64,000 nt of DNA from Bisporella sp. PMI_857 (taxonomy: Eukaryota; Ascomycota; Leotiomycetes; Helotiales; Helotiaceae). Position 1 is the first letter of the stretch, and every line of letters begins with the position of its first letter. A model generated the notes under the pieces. The model searched no databases. It was given only the letters and a program-made list of their open reading frames with translations, and was not told the origin of the DNA. This document shows, in pieces, positions 25,886-36,809 of this stretch. A program made the position numbers and the translations under genes. The stretch covers positions 682,001 to 746,000 of the forward strand of contig JAJSPD010000015.1 of assembly GCA_021307315.1 (NCBI GenBank), written 5' to 3'.

Positions 25886-27364
25886 CTAAACCAGCACAAG
25901 CTGCGCAACCAGCACCACAATTATGCTTAATCGCCACAGCATATCTCGCGGAACACAGTTCGCGGCGTTCACCGTTAAGAATGTAGTATTCCTACTAGAG
26001 GACGAGTTCTTCACCACACCTGTGGCGGTCGAAAGCGGAACGCTGGGCACCGGCACCAGACTGGTAGTTGCCGCACCAGGGAGGTGGTTCTTAACTTGAT
26101 AGGCGTAGATCGGCGCTACCGCATCCTGACTTAAAAGCCCGTGAATGGTCTCCAAAGCGCTCATCTGCTGACCAACCCCGAAACTTCCGTCATATGCTGT
26201 CTCCCAATACCAATGCTGACCGCAGGTCACTCCGTCTGTACCTCCTGAACATGCCCTCGCAGCAGCAAGCGCAGAAGCTGTGAGTCTTCTGGTGATTTCG
26301 GATTTGGTAAATGGCGCAAGGATGCTTGTTCCCCAGAGAAAGCGCGAGAGATAGCCTTTGAAAGAGAATTGGTCTGTGTTACATGTGTTCACGCCTTCAC
26401 AGGGGGGTTCCCACATAATATCTGTTGTGTTTGTTGAGGGATCGAAGAAGAAATGCATGGTGCTGAGGAATCCCTGCGTGCGCTGGGTCCAGACGTCCGA
26501 GCCGTTGGTGTAGTTGTAGAGCACAGCAGAGCCATAGAGATAGACAGCGGCATTATAGGTCCATACGACTCTGTTCAACTCACTGCAATTTTTCTTATCG
26601 TCCGAGCCATCGAATACGTAGTAGTTTGGGTCAATGAGTCCGATGGCACGCGACCAGTCATAGGACTTTTGGGCCCATTCGTAATAGGTCTGGTTCCCAG
26701 TAAATCGTGCTAGTCGTGCGGAGAGCTGGAAAAAGACTCCATTGGATATGGAGTTCTTGTAATTATAGCCATTGTTGTATTCAAAGACTTGCCACTTCAA
26801 TCCTCCACCACAACTTGTTGTGTCCCAGCGTGCGGCTTGAGTATTCCACAGCCTTTCGACTAGTTGAAGCCATGTAAAATTCCCCGAGGTAGGTTGTGGG
26901 TAGTCCTTCTCCGCAGCAGACATGGCTGCCATGCCCCAGAAGCCTTGATCATCATTCCCTGTGCTCTTGAAATATAGTGGATTCATGTAATCAAAAGTTG
27001 GTCCCATCTGGGAGATAAGAGCCTCTGTCACCACGGCATTATAGCTCGAGTCGTTGGTGTAGTGGTAGTAATCCAGCATTGCCCCCCACATTGCGCCAGC
27101 TTCCCACCAGTAGTAGGGCTGTGGAAGGACCCCAATTGTATTTTCAGTCTTGGTAACATTTCCGGTGTAGTACTTCATCAGGCCATATGCAATAGTACTA
27201 GAAGCATTTTTGATTGAGTCTAACAATGATGTCAGAAACTTGAAAAATGCTTTCTCTGAGCGGACCTCTTTACCTTTGTTATTGATATCTAGAACTACAG
27301 CGCCATTAGCAAATGGCGCTGCGACAGCAAGCAACCCTGCGAGGGTCTTCGATATGCTCCTCAT
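25886..27364 (-). CDS. GH76 mannan endo-1,6-alpha-mannosidase (Dfg5/Dcw1 family), GPI-anchored
   Basis: Cell-surface enzyme of the GH76 family, which acts on the alpha-1,6-mannan core of GPI glycans and links GPI-proteins to the wall. The single-exon 492-aa frame has a signal peptide (about residues 1-21, cleavage after FANGA), the aromatic PYYWWEAGAMWG segment at 84-95, and the catalytic aspartate pair D138-D139 in TGNDDQGFWG. A later stretch reads SNGVFFQLSARLARFTGN. About ten N-x-S/T sites fit a secreted glycoprotein. The C-terminus has a Ser/Thr/Asn-rich stretch followed by a hydrophobic tail, a GPI-anchor signal. Length is usual for fungal Dcw1-like proteins. A TATAAA sits on the minus strand at about 27424-27429, some 60 nt upstream of the ATG. 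Confidence 0.95.
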   Translation of the reverse strand: MRSISKTLAGLLAVAAPFANGAVVLDINNKGKEVRSEKAFFKFLTSLLDSIKNASSTIAYGLMKYYTGNVTKTENTIGVLPQPYYWWEAGAMWGAMLDYYHYTNDSSYNAVVTEALISQMGPTFDYMNPLYFKSTGNDDQGFWGMAAMSAAEKDYPQPTSGNFTWLQLVERLWNTQAARWDTTSCGGGLKWQVFEYNNGYNYKNSISNGVFFQLSARLARFTGNQTYYEWAQKSYDWSRAIGLIDPNYYVFDGSDDKKNCSELNRVVWTYNAAVYLYGSAVLYNYTNGSDVWTQRTQGFLSTMHFFFDPSTNTTDIMWEPPCEGVNTCNTDQFSFKGYLSRFLWGTSILAPFTKSEITRRLTASALAAARACSGGTDGVTCGQHWYWETAYDGSFGVGQQMSALETIHGLLSQDAVAPIYAYQVKNHLPGAATTSLVPVPSVPLSTATGVVKNSSSSRNTTFLTVNAANCVPRDMLWRLSIIVVLVAQLVLV

Positions 27365-28580
27365 GGTGATGTTGGGGATGGAGCATATTGAAGAGGCCTT
27401 GAGGTTTGCTGGGCAATGTGGATTTATAAGATTGGTTCATCCGGTCCTCTTAATGTAGTGACTGGGGTAGTAGTGCCGAATGTGGTGAATAATGCGTAGG
27501 TGGTTGACTGATATTGTGAGTGTTTGAAGGTTGACTGTGGATCTCTGGGGATAGAGACCCCACCACCGATATTGTTTCACCTGCCAATCAAAATGAATTG
27601 ATGTGAGTAAGCTAGAACATCCTCTGCCTAAACGAGATCCGTGGCGCGTTCTCCCAAAGGATGCACGTTTTTGAAACAGGAGGGAATGGGAGGACAAAAG
27701 CATAAACGAAACATCCAATTGTGAGGTTACATTGTCCTTGACGATCTTTCCTTCTTCTGATTTTGCAGGTGAGGATAGAGAGAAACAACGAGGACAATTG
27801 AACTTGCTTGTTATCATAGTAGAATAATCAGAAACTGACACTTGTCAGCAGACATCGCTGACTGTGCGGAAAATATGAAGCCATCGACGCAAAATCTCGT
27901 ATCCAAATCGGACATCGGACGATATCGACAGCGGATTGCTCAGCCACCGACTAACTCCCTTATTCCTTATCGGAAAAGTCGACTGCAAATGTAACATTGA
28001 TAAGGATTCGTCAGAGCCAGCCGTCGGGATGGAAATTCCTTTGTGCAGAAGGAAGTAACAGTCCAGATGCCGCTGAACAAGACATGGTTCTTTGTTGAAG
28101 AATACTCCTTTTGAGAGATTGCCCGAAGAGGTATACCCGTACAACTGTTACTTTGTTTCCTCCTACGCCAATCTACCTTGAATTGTGTGGTGTATCATTT
28201 GAAAAGCATAAGGTGAATAATAGTTCAATGAAGCATGAGTGAACACAGGAAAGGGCAAGTTTGAAGAGTTTATGAGAACGCGTCATCACGAGAACTTGAA
28301 AGGGGGATTAACTTTTTAGAAATATATGGCGTGGGTATAGCAAAATGCTTAATAATGAGGGCTCAAGGGATGTGGAAGCTCAGGCATCAACAAAATTTAG
28401 TACGTAATTAGGGGTGCAATAATCAGCACCAAGAAAAGAAAGAAACGCGACCGCGTCTACCAAGAGTTCGACATCAGTGTGGCCTTGCAAGGACATCCAG
28501 GTCAGGCTGATAACTCAAGTTGATGCTTTAATCTATTTTGAAAATGGGCGCGAGATCCCCAAAAGCCTACCAAAGGTAAT
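27365..28580. other. Divergent promoter region between GH76 and RAD55-like genes
   Basis: About 1.2 kb between two divergent genes. It holds the TATAAA of the GH76 gene (about 27424-27429, minus). Two minus-strand frames at 27437-27841 and 27845-28144 show no domain or splice support and I do not call them genes. Confidence 0.5.
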
Positions 28581-30395
28581 ATGGACTTCAACTCGCTTCA
28601 TGGACCTGGCGAATCCAACTTCTCTTCCTCATCACCACGTGAGTGCTGCTCTTTCTATATCCTATAACAGATAATTACAAGCCAAGGACTGACATGCTAC
28701 AGACCGTCTCCCCACAGTCTCAGCAGCACAAGCACTCGAGAACTTGAAGAAATCTCCCACGAGATGTGTCTCCACAGGCTTGAGAGATCTAGATGCGCTG
28801 CTTCAGAATCGTGACCCAAGAACGATCCTTGATGGAGAGTCGTTCTATGGCGGTGTGTCCAGAGGGAAGGTTACTGAGATCTATGGCCCCTCTGGAGTAG
28901 GGAAGACTGCTTTGGGAATGCAAATTGCCGCCTCTGCTTTGCATGCCGGCGGTGAGGTCATGTGGACAGGTAGGTCTTATGCTGTTTCATCCTTCTGGTG
29001 TATTTTTTTGTAGATATCAAGGTTAATATACAATTATTTATGGGCGCTCTATAGTTACAAAACAATGAGAGTCGATCACCTAGTTTGAGCAGTACAGCCT
29101 AACCAATTTTTGTTAGCGGACAAGAGCCTTCATATGTTCCTCATGCCTACTCTAGACTATGTCTTTATACTTAAGCACTCTTCAGGCTTCGTATTTTTTG
29201 TTCATGATTTATATCTGGTATTGCGATTGTCTTTCTAACACTCCTAATGTAGGCTTATACTAACAAATCATTTAACAGACGCTGCCCATCCTCTCCCCGG
29301 CCCGCGTTTCTCCCAGATCCTAGCATCACACAAATTAACAACTGAACCTGAGCCGCCATCTAGCCCGGCAAATGCTCCACATCTCCCAGATATCCTCTCC
29401 AACCTGACCCACATCTCCATACCAACCCTCGCGCACCTCATCGCCTTCCTCCAAACGACACCCACCCACCCACCACCAAAAACGTCCCTCTTGATTATCG
29501 ATTCCTTCTCAACCCTAATAAACAATGCCTTTCCCAGACACTCTGATTCAAACTCCACCCCCAGAAAGCCAGGGCAGCCAAACCCTTCAGCCAGGAAGTT
29601 CCCCATCTTACAATTCATAGTCAACACCCTTCATTCCCTCGCGGCGACACATAATCTAGCCGTGGTAGTAATCTCGCAATGCGTAACCAAAATGCGACCC
29701 GGCCGTGGCGCTACCTTGGTCCCTACAATCAACACGCCAGCTTGGGAGCAGGGGTTAGGTACGAGGGTTGTTTTGTTCAGGGACTGGGGGTGGAATGATG
29801 ATAATGGCGATCCAGTGACTGATGTGAGACTCGCCGAAGTATTGAAGGCGGAAGGAATTGCCCCGTCATCTCCTCGAATCGCAGGATTCAGTATAACTTC
29901 TGTGTGTCCCCTTACCACCACCTTTCCCTCAGAAACGTACTAACCTAATAGAACGGAATTACACATCTCTCACTCCCAACGTTGCCAAAACCGCAAGCAA
30001 ACAACACCTCGCCACTAAAGCAAGTAATAACAGTTTTCTCATCGCCTTCGCTCCCCAGGCCGCCCAAGAGGAAACTCAGGGAGACGGACTTAGATGAGAT
30101 ACCCGATAGCGAAGCAGAAGGTGATGAGGACTACGGCTGGGATGATGGGGACGAGGAAGAGATGCCTGCTATGCCACCGCAGTGGCAAGGCAGTGAAGAT
30201 ATCCTCGTCCCTGTGCCTGGAGAACTCGAGGCAGACGACATGGATGAACGGGAAGGAGAAGAGGAGGATAAGAATCTAAAGGGAGAGCAGGGGGAGAAAA
30301 ACGATGAGGTAATAGTAGATCGGAAGGAGGATAAAAAACATCTACCGGCTGAAATTGTAGATAGTGAGGATGAGGCTGATGAGTTGGCTCTTTGA
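28581..30395 (+). CDS. RAD55-like RAD51 paralogue (recombination mediator)
   Basis: RecA-family ATPase; RAD55 proteins form a heterodimer with RAD57 that stabilises RAD51 filaments in homologous recombination. Four exons give 463 aa: 28581-28638, 28703-28969, 29279-29901, 29952-30395. Walker A is GPSGVGKT at residues 81-88 and Walker B is LLIID ending at D183. A VVISQ strand and the GTRVVLFRDW block follow. This order, the divergent core and the acidic tail ending in DSE-type motifs resemble yeast Rad55 more than RAD51 or RAD57. The last exon encodes a very acidic, Pro-containing tail with two DSE motifs (IPDSEAEGDED and EIVDSEDEADEL). The first ATG fits: the 58-nt first exon leaves phase 1, and the second exon continues in frame. 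The second intron is 309 nt, long for this region, with a good tactaac branch point. RAD55 versus another RAD51 paralogue is likely but not certain. Confidence 0.82.
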
Positions 30396-31124
30396 GCCTT
30401 CATCAATATACAACTCCCTCAACAAAAGCTGGATCTCAAATCATGTTCTACATGTCACTGTCTATCCATACGCCCCGCCAGTAAAGCCGTGTGCCATGTC
30501 CTTGTTAAAATTCCAAACCCCTTAATATCCTCGCTTCACGGCAACCCATCCAATGAATAAGCGCATATTCTACGCGGCTCCGGATACCGTGAACCAAGGT
30601 ACGAGAGACTAATTATTAGTTGAGCCATTAAGAACAAGGAGTCGAACATAAGAGCGTCTTGACGGAATGGTGTACTGAAGGAGGAGCCTTCGTTGAAAGT
30701 ACTTTATTGCGAGCATAGCCTGGTTTTATCGAGGTCTTAGTTGAAGCTTTGCAGTCTGAGATTGAGGCAGGTTTCTTATACGACATGCAATGAAGTGGAA
30801 AGAATGCGGGAGCTTCCAACACATATATAAAAACGGCGTATAAATACGACTCGCATCGAGCGATAACGAAGATTAATGTTATTGTATCATTACACGTTGT
30901 ATTCTTCCTGAAACGAATCATCCTCCCACCAAATAGTATTATCAGCAGCTGCTCACCGGAGTTCTAATGCGCATCGCAGTATAAGAGCTCAGAGAAGAAT
31001 ATATGAAGAACGGAGAACATAATGGGGTATCATAATCTATCTCTGAAACCAACGATAGGCAGTCGAAAAGTGATTCGAAAGGGATTCGCCTTATGACAGC
31101 GTTCCACATAATTTTCAGGTAACC
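30396..31124. other. Intergenic, convergent 3' ends
   Basis: Lies between the 3' end of the RAD55-like gene (plus) and the 3' end of the deoxyribosyltransferase gene (minus). Only short frames; no structure noted. Confidence 0.5.
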
Positions 31125-31667
31125 TCATGATTTGTTTTCCTTCGACTTAAAAATCTCAACCGCCGTCTTAATAGCCTCCTCAGCGCTGCCACAGAGCTTT
31201 TCAATTCCACAAGAGATCATCAAGTTGTCCACCAACTTCTCCTCTTTATCCCCAAACTCCTCGACCGCCCACCCTTGATCATCCCTCAGCAGCCCCTCGG
31301 CATCTCTCGCACACCTGCTCACTGCTTTCACCTTCTCTACGAAAGATGTCCTATCGCTCGTATACCCAACAACGATCTTTCCCAGCGCGGCGCCTGCACC
31401 CATCTCGTACGCGGTCCCGACATCCATGCTTGGTCCGCGGAACGGTGTCATGTTCGCAATAATGGCATCCGCAGCGCGAATCAAGTTCATGTTCGCGTTC
31501 CGGATATATGCTGCTTCTGCCACGGACCCGCGCTCCTCGTCTCCCAGCTCATTATCCATGGGGAAGAGCCCCTCCGCACCATGTTCATTGCATAATGCCT
31601 TGAGAGATGCGCCTTTGGCGATAGGCTCTGGGAGGAAGACCTCCGGGCCTGCGAGGTAAATCTTCAT
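31125..31667 (-). CDS. Nucleoside 2-deoxyribosyltransferase family protein
   Basis: Family enzymes exchange the base of 2'-deoxynucleosides, or hydrolyse N-glycosidic bonds of (deoxy)nucleotides, in the cytosol. The 180-aa intronless frame starts MKIYLAGPEVFLPEP, the glycine-containing first strand of the family. It has a DELGDEER-like acidic patch written as MDNELGDEER (residues 37-46) and the key MDVGTAYEMGAGAALGK segment at 81-97, where D82 and E88 are the expected active-site acids (E88 aligns with the nucleophilic Glu in GLGMELGYA of bacterial enzymes). Length is normal. The family is commoner in bacteria, so an old transfer into fungi is possible; composition does not stand out by eye. 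It lies 3' to 3' with the RAD55-like gene. The exact substrate cannot be told from sequence. Confidence 0.9.
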   Translation of the reverse strand: MKIYLAGPEVFLPEPIAKGASLKALCNEHGAEGLFPMDNELGDEERGSVAEAAYIRNANMNLIRAADAIIANMTPFRGPSMDVGTAYEMGAGAALGKIVVGYTSDRTSFVEKVKAVSRCARDAEGLLRDDQGWAVEEFGDKEEKLVDNLMISCGIEKLCGSAEEAIKTAVEIFKSKENKS

Positions 31668-32165
31668 TCTGAGAGGATATAGAGAAGGAGAAGGAGGAGA
31701 TATTTGAGCAGCTGTGGTGGGATGAAGCGTCTGGTCTTAGAGTTTTGATTACGGCGCCTAAGAAGAGGGGCGCGGAGCCGACCGGATTTCGAAAGGGACG
31801 CGTCCGCACGTGACCAAACCATGGATGACCTTCCAGGTTGAGACATGCTATCTCCATCTCTCCTTTTTAGCCATCATCAAACTCCGACCAAAGGCCAAGA
31901 TATCTTACTCGGGCCCAAGCGTGATGACTTGATATCCATATGTATCACCGTTGCCGCAACTTTGGACGCGGTTAGGTTGTTCTCTATTCAAGTCACAATC
32001 GCTTATAGCCAACACTGGCGTTAGAGGAATTTACAATCACTTGCGCTTTTGAGTGGATTCAATCAGAAGATAAGTTTCTGCACAAGCAGTCATCAAGACG
32101 CGTTTTCATCAACAATCACTGAATTATATATACAAACAAAATTAAAATCATCAGTTGCTGTGAAG
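31668..32165. other. Intergenic, promoter of deoxyribosyltransferase gene
   Basis: Short spacer between two minus-strand genes. Small overlapping frames at 31585-31857 cover the start of the deoxyribosyltransferase gene and are not supported. Confidence 0.5.
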
Positions 32166-32948
32166 CTAAGATGTCTTTTCAGAAGCGGACAAAATATACA
32201 GCCATTTAATCCCTCCAGTCCATAACTTTACCCGATCATTCCATCCAAGCCGCTTGAGATGGATAGAACAGTCATACATCCAATCATCGGCCGGAGCTGC
32301 CTTCCTTGTCGAAATTCGATATTTTCGATTAGAACCATAAACGAAAATGCCAATCTCAATGAATACATGGACCTCACTCGCCATTCTAGACGGTAATCTC
32401 GAATAGATCACTGAGTGCTCATCTATATTCTTGTTATTACGCTAGAGCTTAAAGATCCAGAAGGTCATGTACTTTTCAGGGATTCAGTACTCCGTACCGC
32501 AAGAGGCGAGCTTTCGTTTCTTCTATCGTAGACTATGACCAGTGGATACTTATTCTGCTTACCCGAGCAACTGAGATAAGTATCATCGGGATAGTCAAGC
32601 TCAGCGCGAATCCATGATTTACGTCTTTCAGTAGACGAGCTCGAGGTCGACGATGGGAAAGATAGTATGCGTTGCTGAAGCTGCTTTAACTCTTCTTGTT
32701 GCTTTGCATTCTTGCAGAGAGAGTCGTGATGACTATCTCGAAGACTTTTTGCAACATCTAGAAGTTTCTGGTGATCAAGAAGACTTAAATCCTGGCTCAA
32801 AACGTCATTCATGCCAGACATATTGGTCGATACTAGTAATCCGGTCGGTCTTCGTGGAGACGTGGGACGTTGTGGACCAACTGATCAATTACAAGAGGAA
32901 GAAATCAATCAAAATCTCAAGAAATTCAGTACCGGGGGGTATGTTCAT
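32166..32948 (-). CDS. Hypothetical 216-aa protein
   Basis: Not recognised. Three exons join in frame: 32948-32933 (16 nt, MNIPP), 32880-32498 and 32417-32166, with introns of 52 and 80 nt ending in gatcag and gatgag. The tiny first exon is supported by phase: G plus TT gives the Val that opens the second exon's stop-free frame. Residues about 6-35 are Pro/Arg/Ser-rich, about 36-75 form a charged, possibly coiled helix (QDLSLLDHQKLLDVAKSLRD... KQQEELKQLQQR), followed by a Ser-rich stretch and a C-terminal region with several Trp and Tyr. No signal peptide or membrane segment. The plus strand also has a 110-codon frame (32811-33143), which I regard as a shadow. Splice sites, especially the second acceptor, are inferred. 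Confidence 0.5.
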
Positions 32949-33589
32949 TTATTGCCTACCACAACCACATGTTATGGAGTAAAGCAGCGATACGCCTCCA
33001 GGGATCGCTACTTGGATTCCTGCAACGCTAGACATCTGCATAACACATTGTTCAAGATCGTCAATAAGGCATATCGCAAGGCTTTGTATGTGAGGTTGTG
33101 TGTGTGCGGTGAGACAATCATATGCAAGCCCAATATTGGTTAGTGCGCCATGTCTCAGATAGCCATCTCCTCTCAGGGCAAGGTTACACAAGCACTGCCG
33201 CCATTTGGCTTGAGCACTACATCATGAGACTACGACTTCAAGCCGCTTTGATAGCTTGCTCTTTTAAGCTTCTTGGAGTCCTGGTTTCCAACTGATCGGC
33301 ATACTGTGATATATGAGTTCTCATTCGGCGCCTCACGAATAAGTGCTACCACATTCTGCACAATGTGGCTGAAGACTTATAGGGCGGTCTCCTCCGAATG
33401 ACACTCTGCTTAGGAGCCGCACGGGGTGGTTGTGACTGCTTCTGGAAGTAAGTCACAGCCTCGTGGTTCTTTCTTCATAATGCCTTCTTTGCCTGTTTCC
33501 AAATGATCTAGGGCTTCTTGCAAGCATCTTCTTTCGTTTGGCAAGTTGGGCATAAATATTTATGAACAGTGATTAGCGGCACGGGAATC
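32949..33589. other. Divergent spacer with a small broken frame
   Basis: Separates the 216-aa gene (minus) from the patatin gene (plus). On the minus strand 33553-33410 encodes a 47-codon ATG frame (MPNLPNERRC...), and the two other frames downstream stay partly open to about 33235 with similar charged composition, suggesting a small decayed gene. An AT palindrome TAAATATTTA near 33553-33562 lies about 30 nt upstream of the patatin ATG and may serve as TATA element. Confidence 0.35.
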
Positions 33590-35353
33590 ATGGACGCTGA
33601 ACGATTAGAGGCAGTGAACACCAGTGAAACATCACCACATGTTGTTGGACCGCACAGCGTCCAAGATGATCCCTGGGCCAAATCATCTATCCTCTCCCTT
33701 GGTATGTCTTCTGGTCCACTTTGAATATTTGCTGCTGACTCCCTATAGATGGCGGTGGTATTCGAGGCTTCGCAAGCTTGTGTATGCTAAAGAATCTTAT
33801 GAGCGCGATCGAAAGAATCGAAAAGGAAGAACCAGATCCTCATGACTCTAGTTTTCACCCGGAAGTAACCCCAAATCCAGCACGGGCGACGAATGGGTCT
33901 GCTGTTCGGCTAGTAACTGAGGCGGAACCATCAGGCAATCCAATTCGAGCTCGGACAACATCCAGTTTCAGATTCAAGCGAGTACCCAGTGACATGCAAC
34001 CAAACAGCATCCCCCTTTCTGAGGCGTGTTTGCATGTTGAGGATGGATATCTTCCATGCCACTATTTCGATTACATAGGCGGAACAAGTGCCGGAGGGTA
34101 TGTTTCATGTCTCTTCATTGGTAGACCGAGCAGCATCAATCTAACAAATTGGGCAGCTTAAATGCTATCATGTTAGGTCGTCTTCGTATGTCCATCGATG
34201 ATTGTATTCAAAGATATCCTCCCATGGCCGTCAAAATTTTTAATGGGACGAAGAGATCAATCGTAAAGCGGTTGATTCACGGCACGAGCACTAAATATTC
34301 GAGTGATCAGATTGAAGTGGAGATAAAAAAACTGGTGGCCAGTAAAGTAGGGAGTCCCGATCGACCGCTCCAGGAGACATTTGATTATGAACATTTTCAT
34401 ATGCCATATGACCTGTGCAAGACGTGAGTCACCGGTGCACTTCATCTTTGGATTTCCTAACATTGATCAGTATAGTTGTTGCAAATGAGTTCGATGGCTA
34501 TGCGGACCAGCCATACCTTTTCAGAACTTATCCACAAAGTAATGATTCAGCCCGTAATCGTGGTCCGGCACATACTCAAGAGATCTGGAAAATTGCTCGT
34601 GCCACCTCCGCCGCCCCAACATATTTTGATCCAATAACTATAGACGGAAAGGAATATTCGGATGGTGGAGTTGGAAGTAACAATCCAACTCAACTGATAC
34701 TTGATGAAGTCAACTTCAATAGTGCCACGCCAGGGTTAGGCACAGGCAACCTTGCAGTGCTAGTCAGCATTGGAACGGGACAGAAACCTAGGCGGAGGTT
34801 AAGAGTGAAACGCAAGTTCCCTCTCATCTCTAACCTCAAACTCGTTAAGGAGTTCTCAAAAATTACAAGAAATCTGCGAGACAAAGCAACAGACGTCGAA
34901 AATATACATACTAGCATATCTAGACAAGTAGAGGGAAAGTTTGGGCACTATTATCGATGGACTGGTGGAGAAGGAGTCGGTGGGCTCGGAATTGACGAGT
35001 GGGATCCAGCTCCAAAAGGAGACAAGCCTACCACCGCCCAGTTTATCCAGGATGAAGTGGCCAAACATATGGCGCAGGATCATGTCAAGCGAGAGGTCAA
35101 CCAATGTGCCCGTGAATTGGTAAGCCTTCGGCGAAGAAGAATAACTTACAAGGCTGAAGATGGTCGCTGGAGACGGCACACCTACTGCACACTTGTAGTT
35201 TGTCCATCCTGCAATCGATACTACGAAACACGACAAACTGTCAAGGACCATATCGAGAACGATCATCCGGAGACACCTCGCGATATCCCGATAAATAGCC
35301 TTGTACAGATGCTTTATGAGGTTCACCCTAGATGCGGAGGGGGACCACTATGA
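33590..35353 (+). CDS. Patatin-like phospholipase with C-terminal zinc finger
   Basis: Ser-Asp dyad lipid acyl hydrolase. Four exons give 536 aa: 33590-33701, 33749-34097, 34157-34423, 34471-35353 (introns 47-59 nt). Each splice falls inside a conserved motif, which supports the model: intron 1 interrupts the codon opening the oxyanion motif DGGGIRG (residues 38-44), and intron 2 the last Gly of GTSAGG (149-154, nucleophile S151). The catalytic Asp is D307 in SDGGVGSNNP. Residues about 365-470 are basic with no known fold. The C-terminus has VCPSCNRYY...HIENDH, a C2H2-type finger (C487, C490, H503, H508). Known: patatin domains serve as effectors in fungal NLR-like proteins and in plant and bacterial defence. 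Here no ATPase or repeat domain follows. It lies near HET and TPR genes. A defence role is inferred. Confidence 0.92.
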
Positions 35354-36809
35354 TTCGTCATATTCCAGACGCTATCTGGATCGTCTGCATATATTAGGTT
35401 GGCTTTCTGACAACATTACGGCATCTAGATGGGATGATATACCAAATCTTAAAGTTTAAATTGCGCAACGTATATGGAATACTTGTGGGCATATCCACTC
35501 GACGGCCTGATGATGGGTTGATCCCGCTTGATGCACACTAGGGCGGGAACTAACTGCCATATAATGTGACTTATGCTATAATTTACGGCAAAATCATGTA
35601 ATTGTACAATATATCCCTTGCATTGAAGGGCGTTGGAGGCGTGGGTGGTTATATTTCCAGCACTTGCAGACAAATAGATAATCCTGATGTAGGATCGGAG
35701 TGAGCATTGTATGGTATAGAATGGGATGCACTCAATGGCATATGTACATAGATACTTTAGAAATATGTTTGAATAGAAGATGTAACGTACAATTCAGAGA
35801 AAGAGGCTTTAACTAACTGTTGTCCTTGAAAATATGCACCATGCAAACTGCGAGAAGCCATGCTCGACTATATATTACGATCCGGCAATCTTTTAACGAA
35901 TGCGAACATTCGCAGCGACTTATTTAGAGGTTGCGAACGCAGTATATATAAAAACTGTGATTTCCTTCACGAAGACGCCATGAACTAAGTTCGTATCAAC
36001 AATCTTATTAGCATCACCTTCTAGCGGGCAGGACGTCATAGCCCACCGCCTTGGACAGCTAAAATTGATTTCTTGTTCATGCAACTCCATGTTTGCACTG
36101 GCAGGTCCTTATGACACAGATGTACACAAATTATCAAGGTACAAACAATTGCTCCTTTCTGAAAGCACACGGATTCGGAAACAAATAAGTTCTTGACACG
36201 TCAATGCCCCATAGAATGCTCTTTGAAATCTTTCTGAAGAGATGCCCCCAAACCCAGAACGTTATGTAAACGGGTAAATCTCCAATTTCCTGCAGCATCA
36301 GTCGTCGAATGCCAGTTGCCCTCTCTAAGCCCAAACTGTTTAACATGCGTATCCGCCCTAGGAAGCTCGTCCAGAGTAACCGCAATCAGCCGTGGGCTTA
36401 TTCCACGGTTGGTTGAAGATAAAATCAGCTGGCGAGTTGAGCTTCCCAAGCTTCGCATTATGAAGCTTAGGTGTCACTTCTTTCATTCTTATTAATCGTA
36501 TGGCTTAGGGCTAGAGTTTGGTTTTCCTATCCATGCTTAGCTCCACTGTTCTGAATCTCTTATGGCTTAATGATCAGACCCACATAAACACCCCTTACCC
36601 CACGCTCGCTTACAACCTGAGATCCGGAGCCGAGGTCTACCTCTCACTTCACTTCATCTCATCCTTCATAAGAATCATTCATCCTTAACGTCTAAACATT
36701 TTTATTGCATGGGTTAAGATCCTGCGTTTAATGACTAAATATTAAGCCAAACACCTTTCCGATACTTGTTCACAACCCTCTTCACAAATTTCTCAGTGTC
36801 ATACGGAAG
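35354..36809. other. Intergenic, one doubtful small frame
   Basis: About 1.45 kb between patatin and enoyl-CoA hydratase genes. A minus-strand ATG frame at 36201-36458 (85 codons) has a protein-like composition but no recognisable family and no splice support; it may be a relic. AT-rich sequence at 35700-35960. Confidence 0.4.

Noticed and set aside
27437..28144. Two adjacent minus-strand frames upstream of the GH76 gene
   Set aside because: No motif, no splice continuity between them, and located in a divergent promoter.
32811..33143. 110-codon plus-strand frame
   Set aside because: Lies opposite the better supported 216-aa minus-strand gene and has no recognisable domain.
36201..36458. 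85-codon minus frame
   Set aside because: Protein-like composition but no family, no conserved start context and no exon partner.
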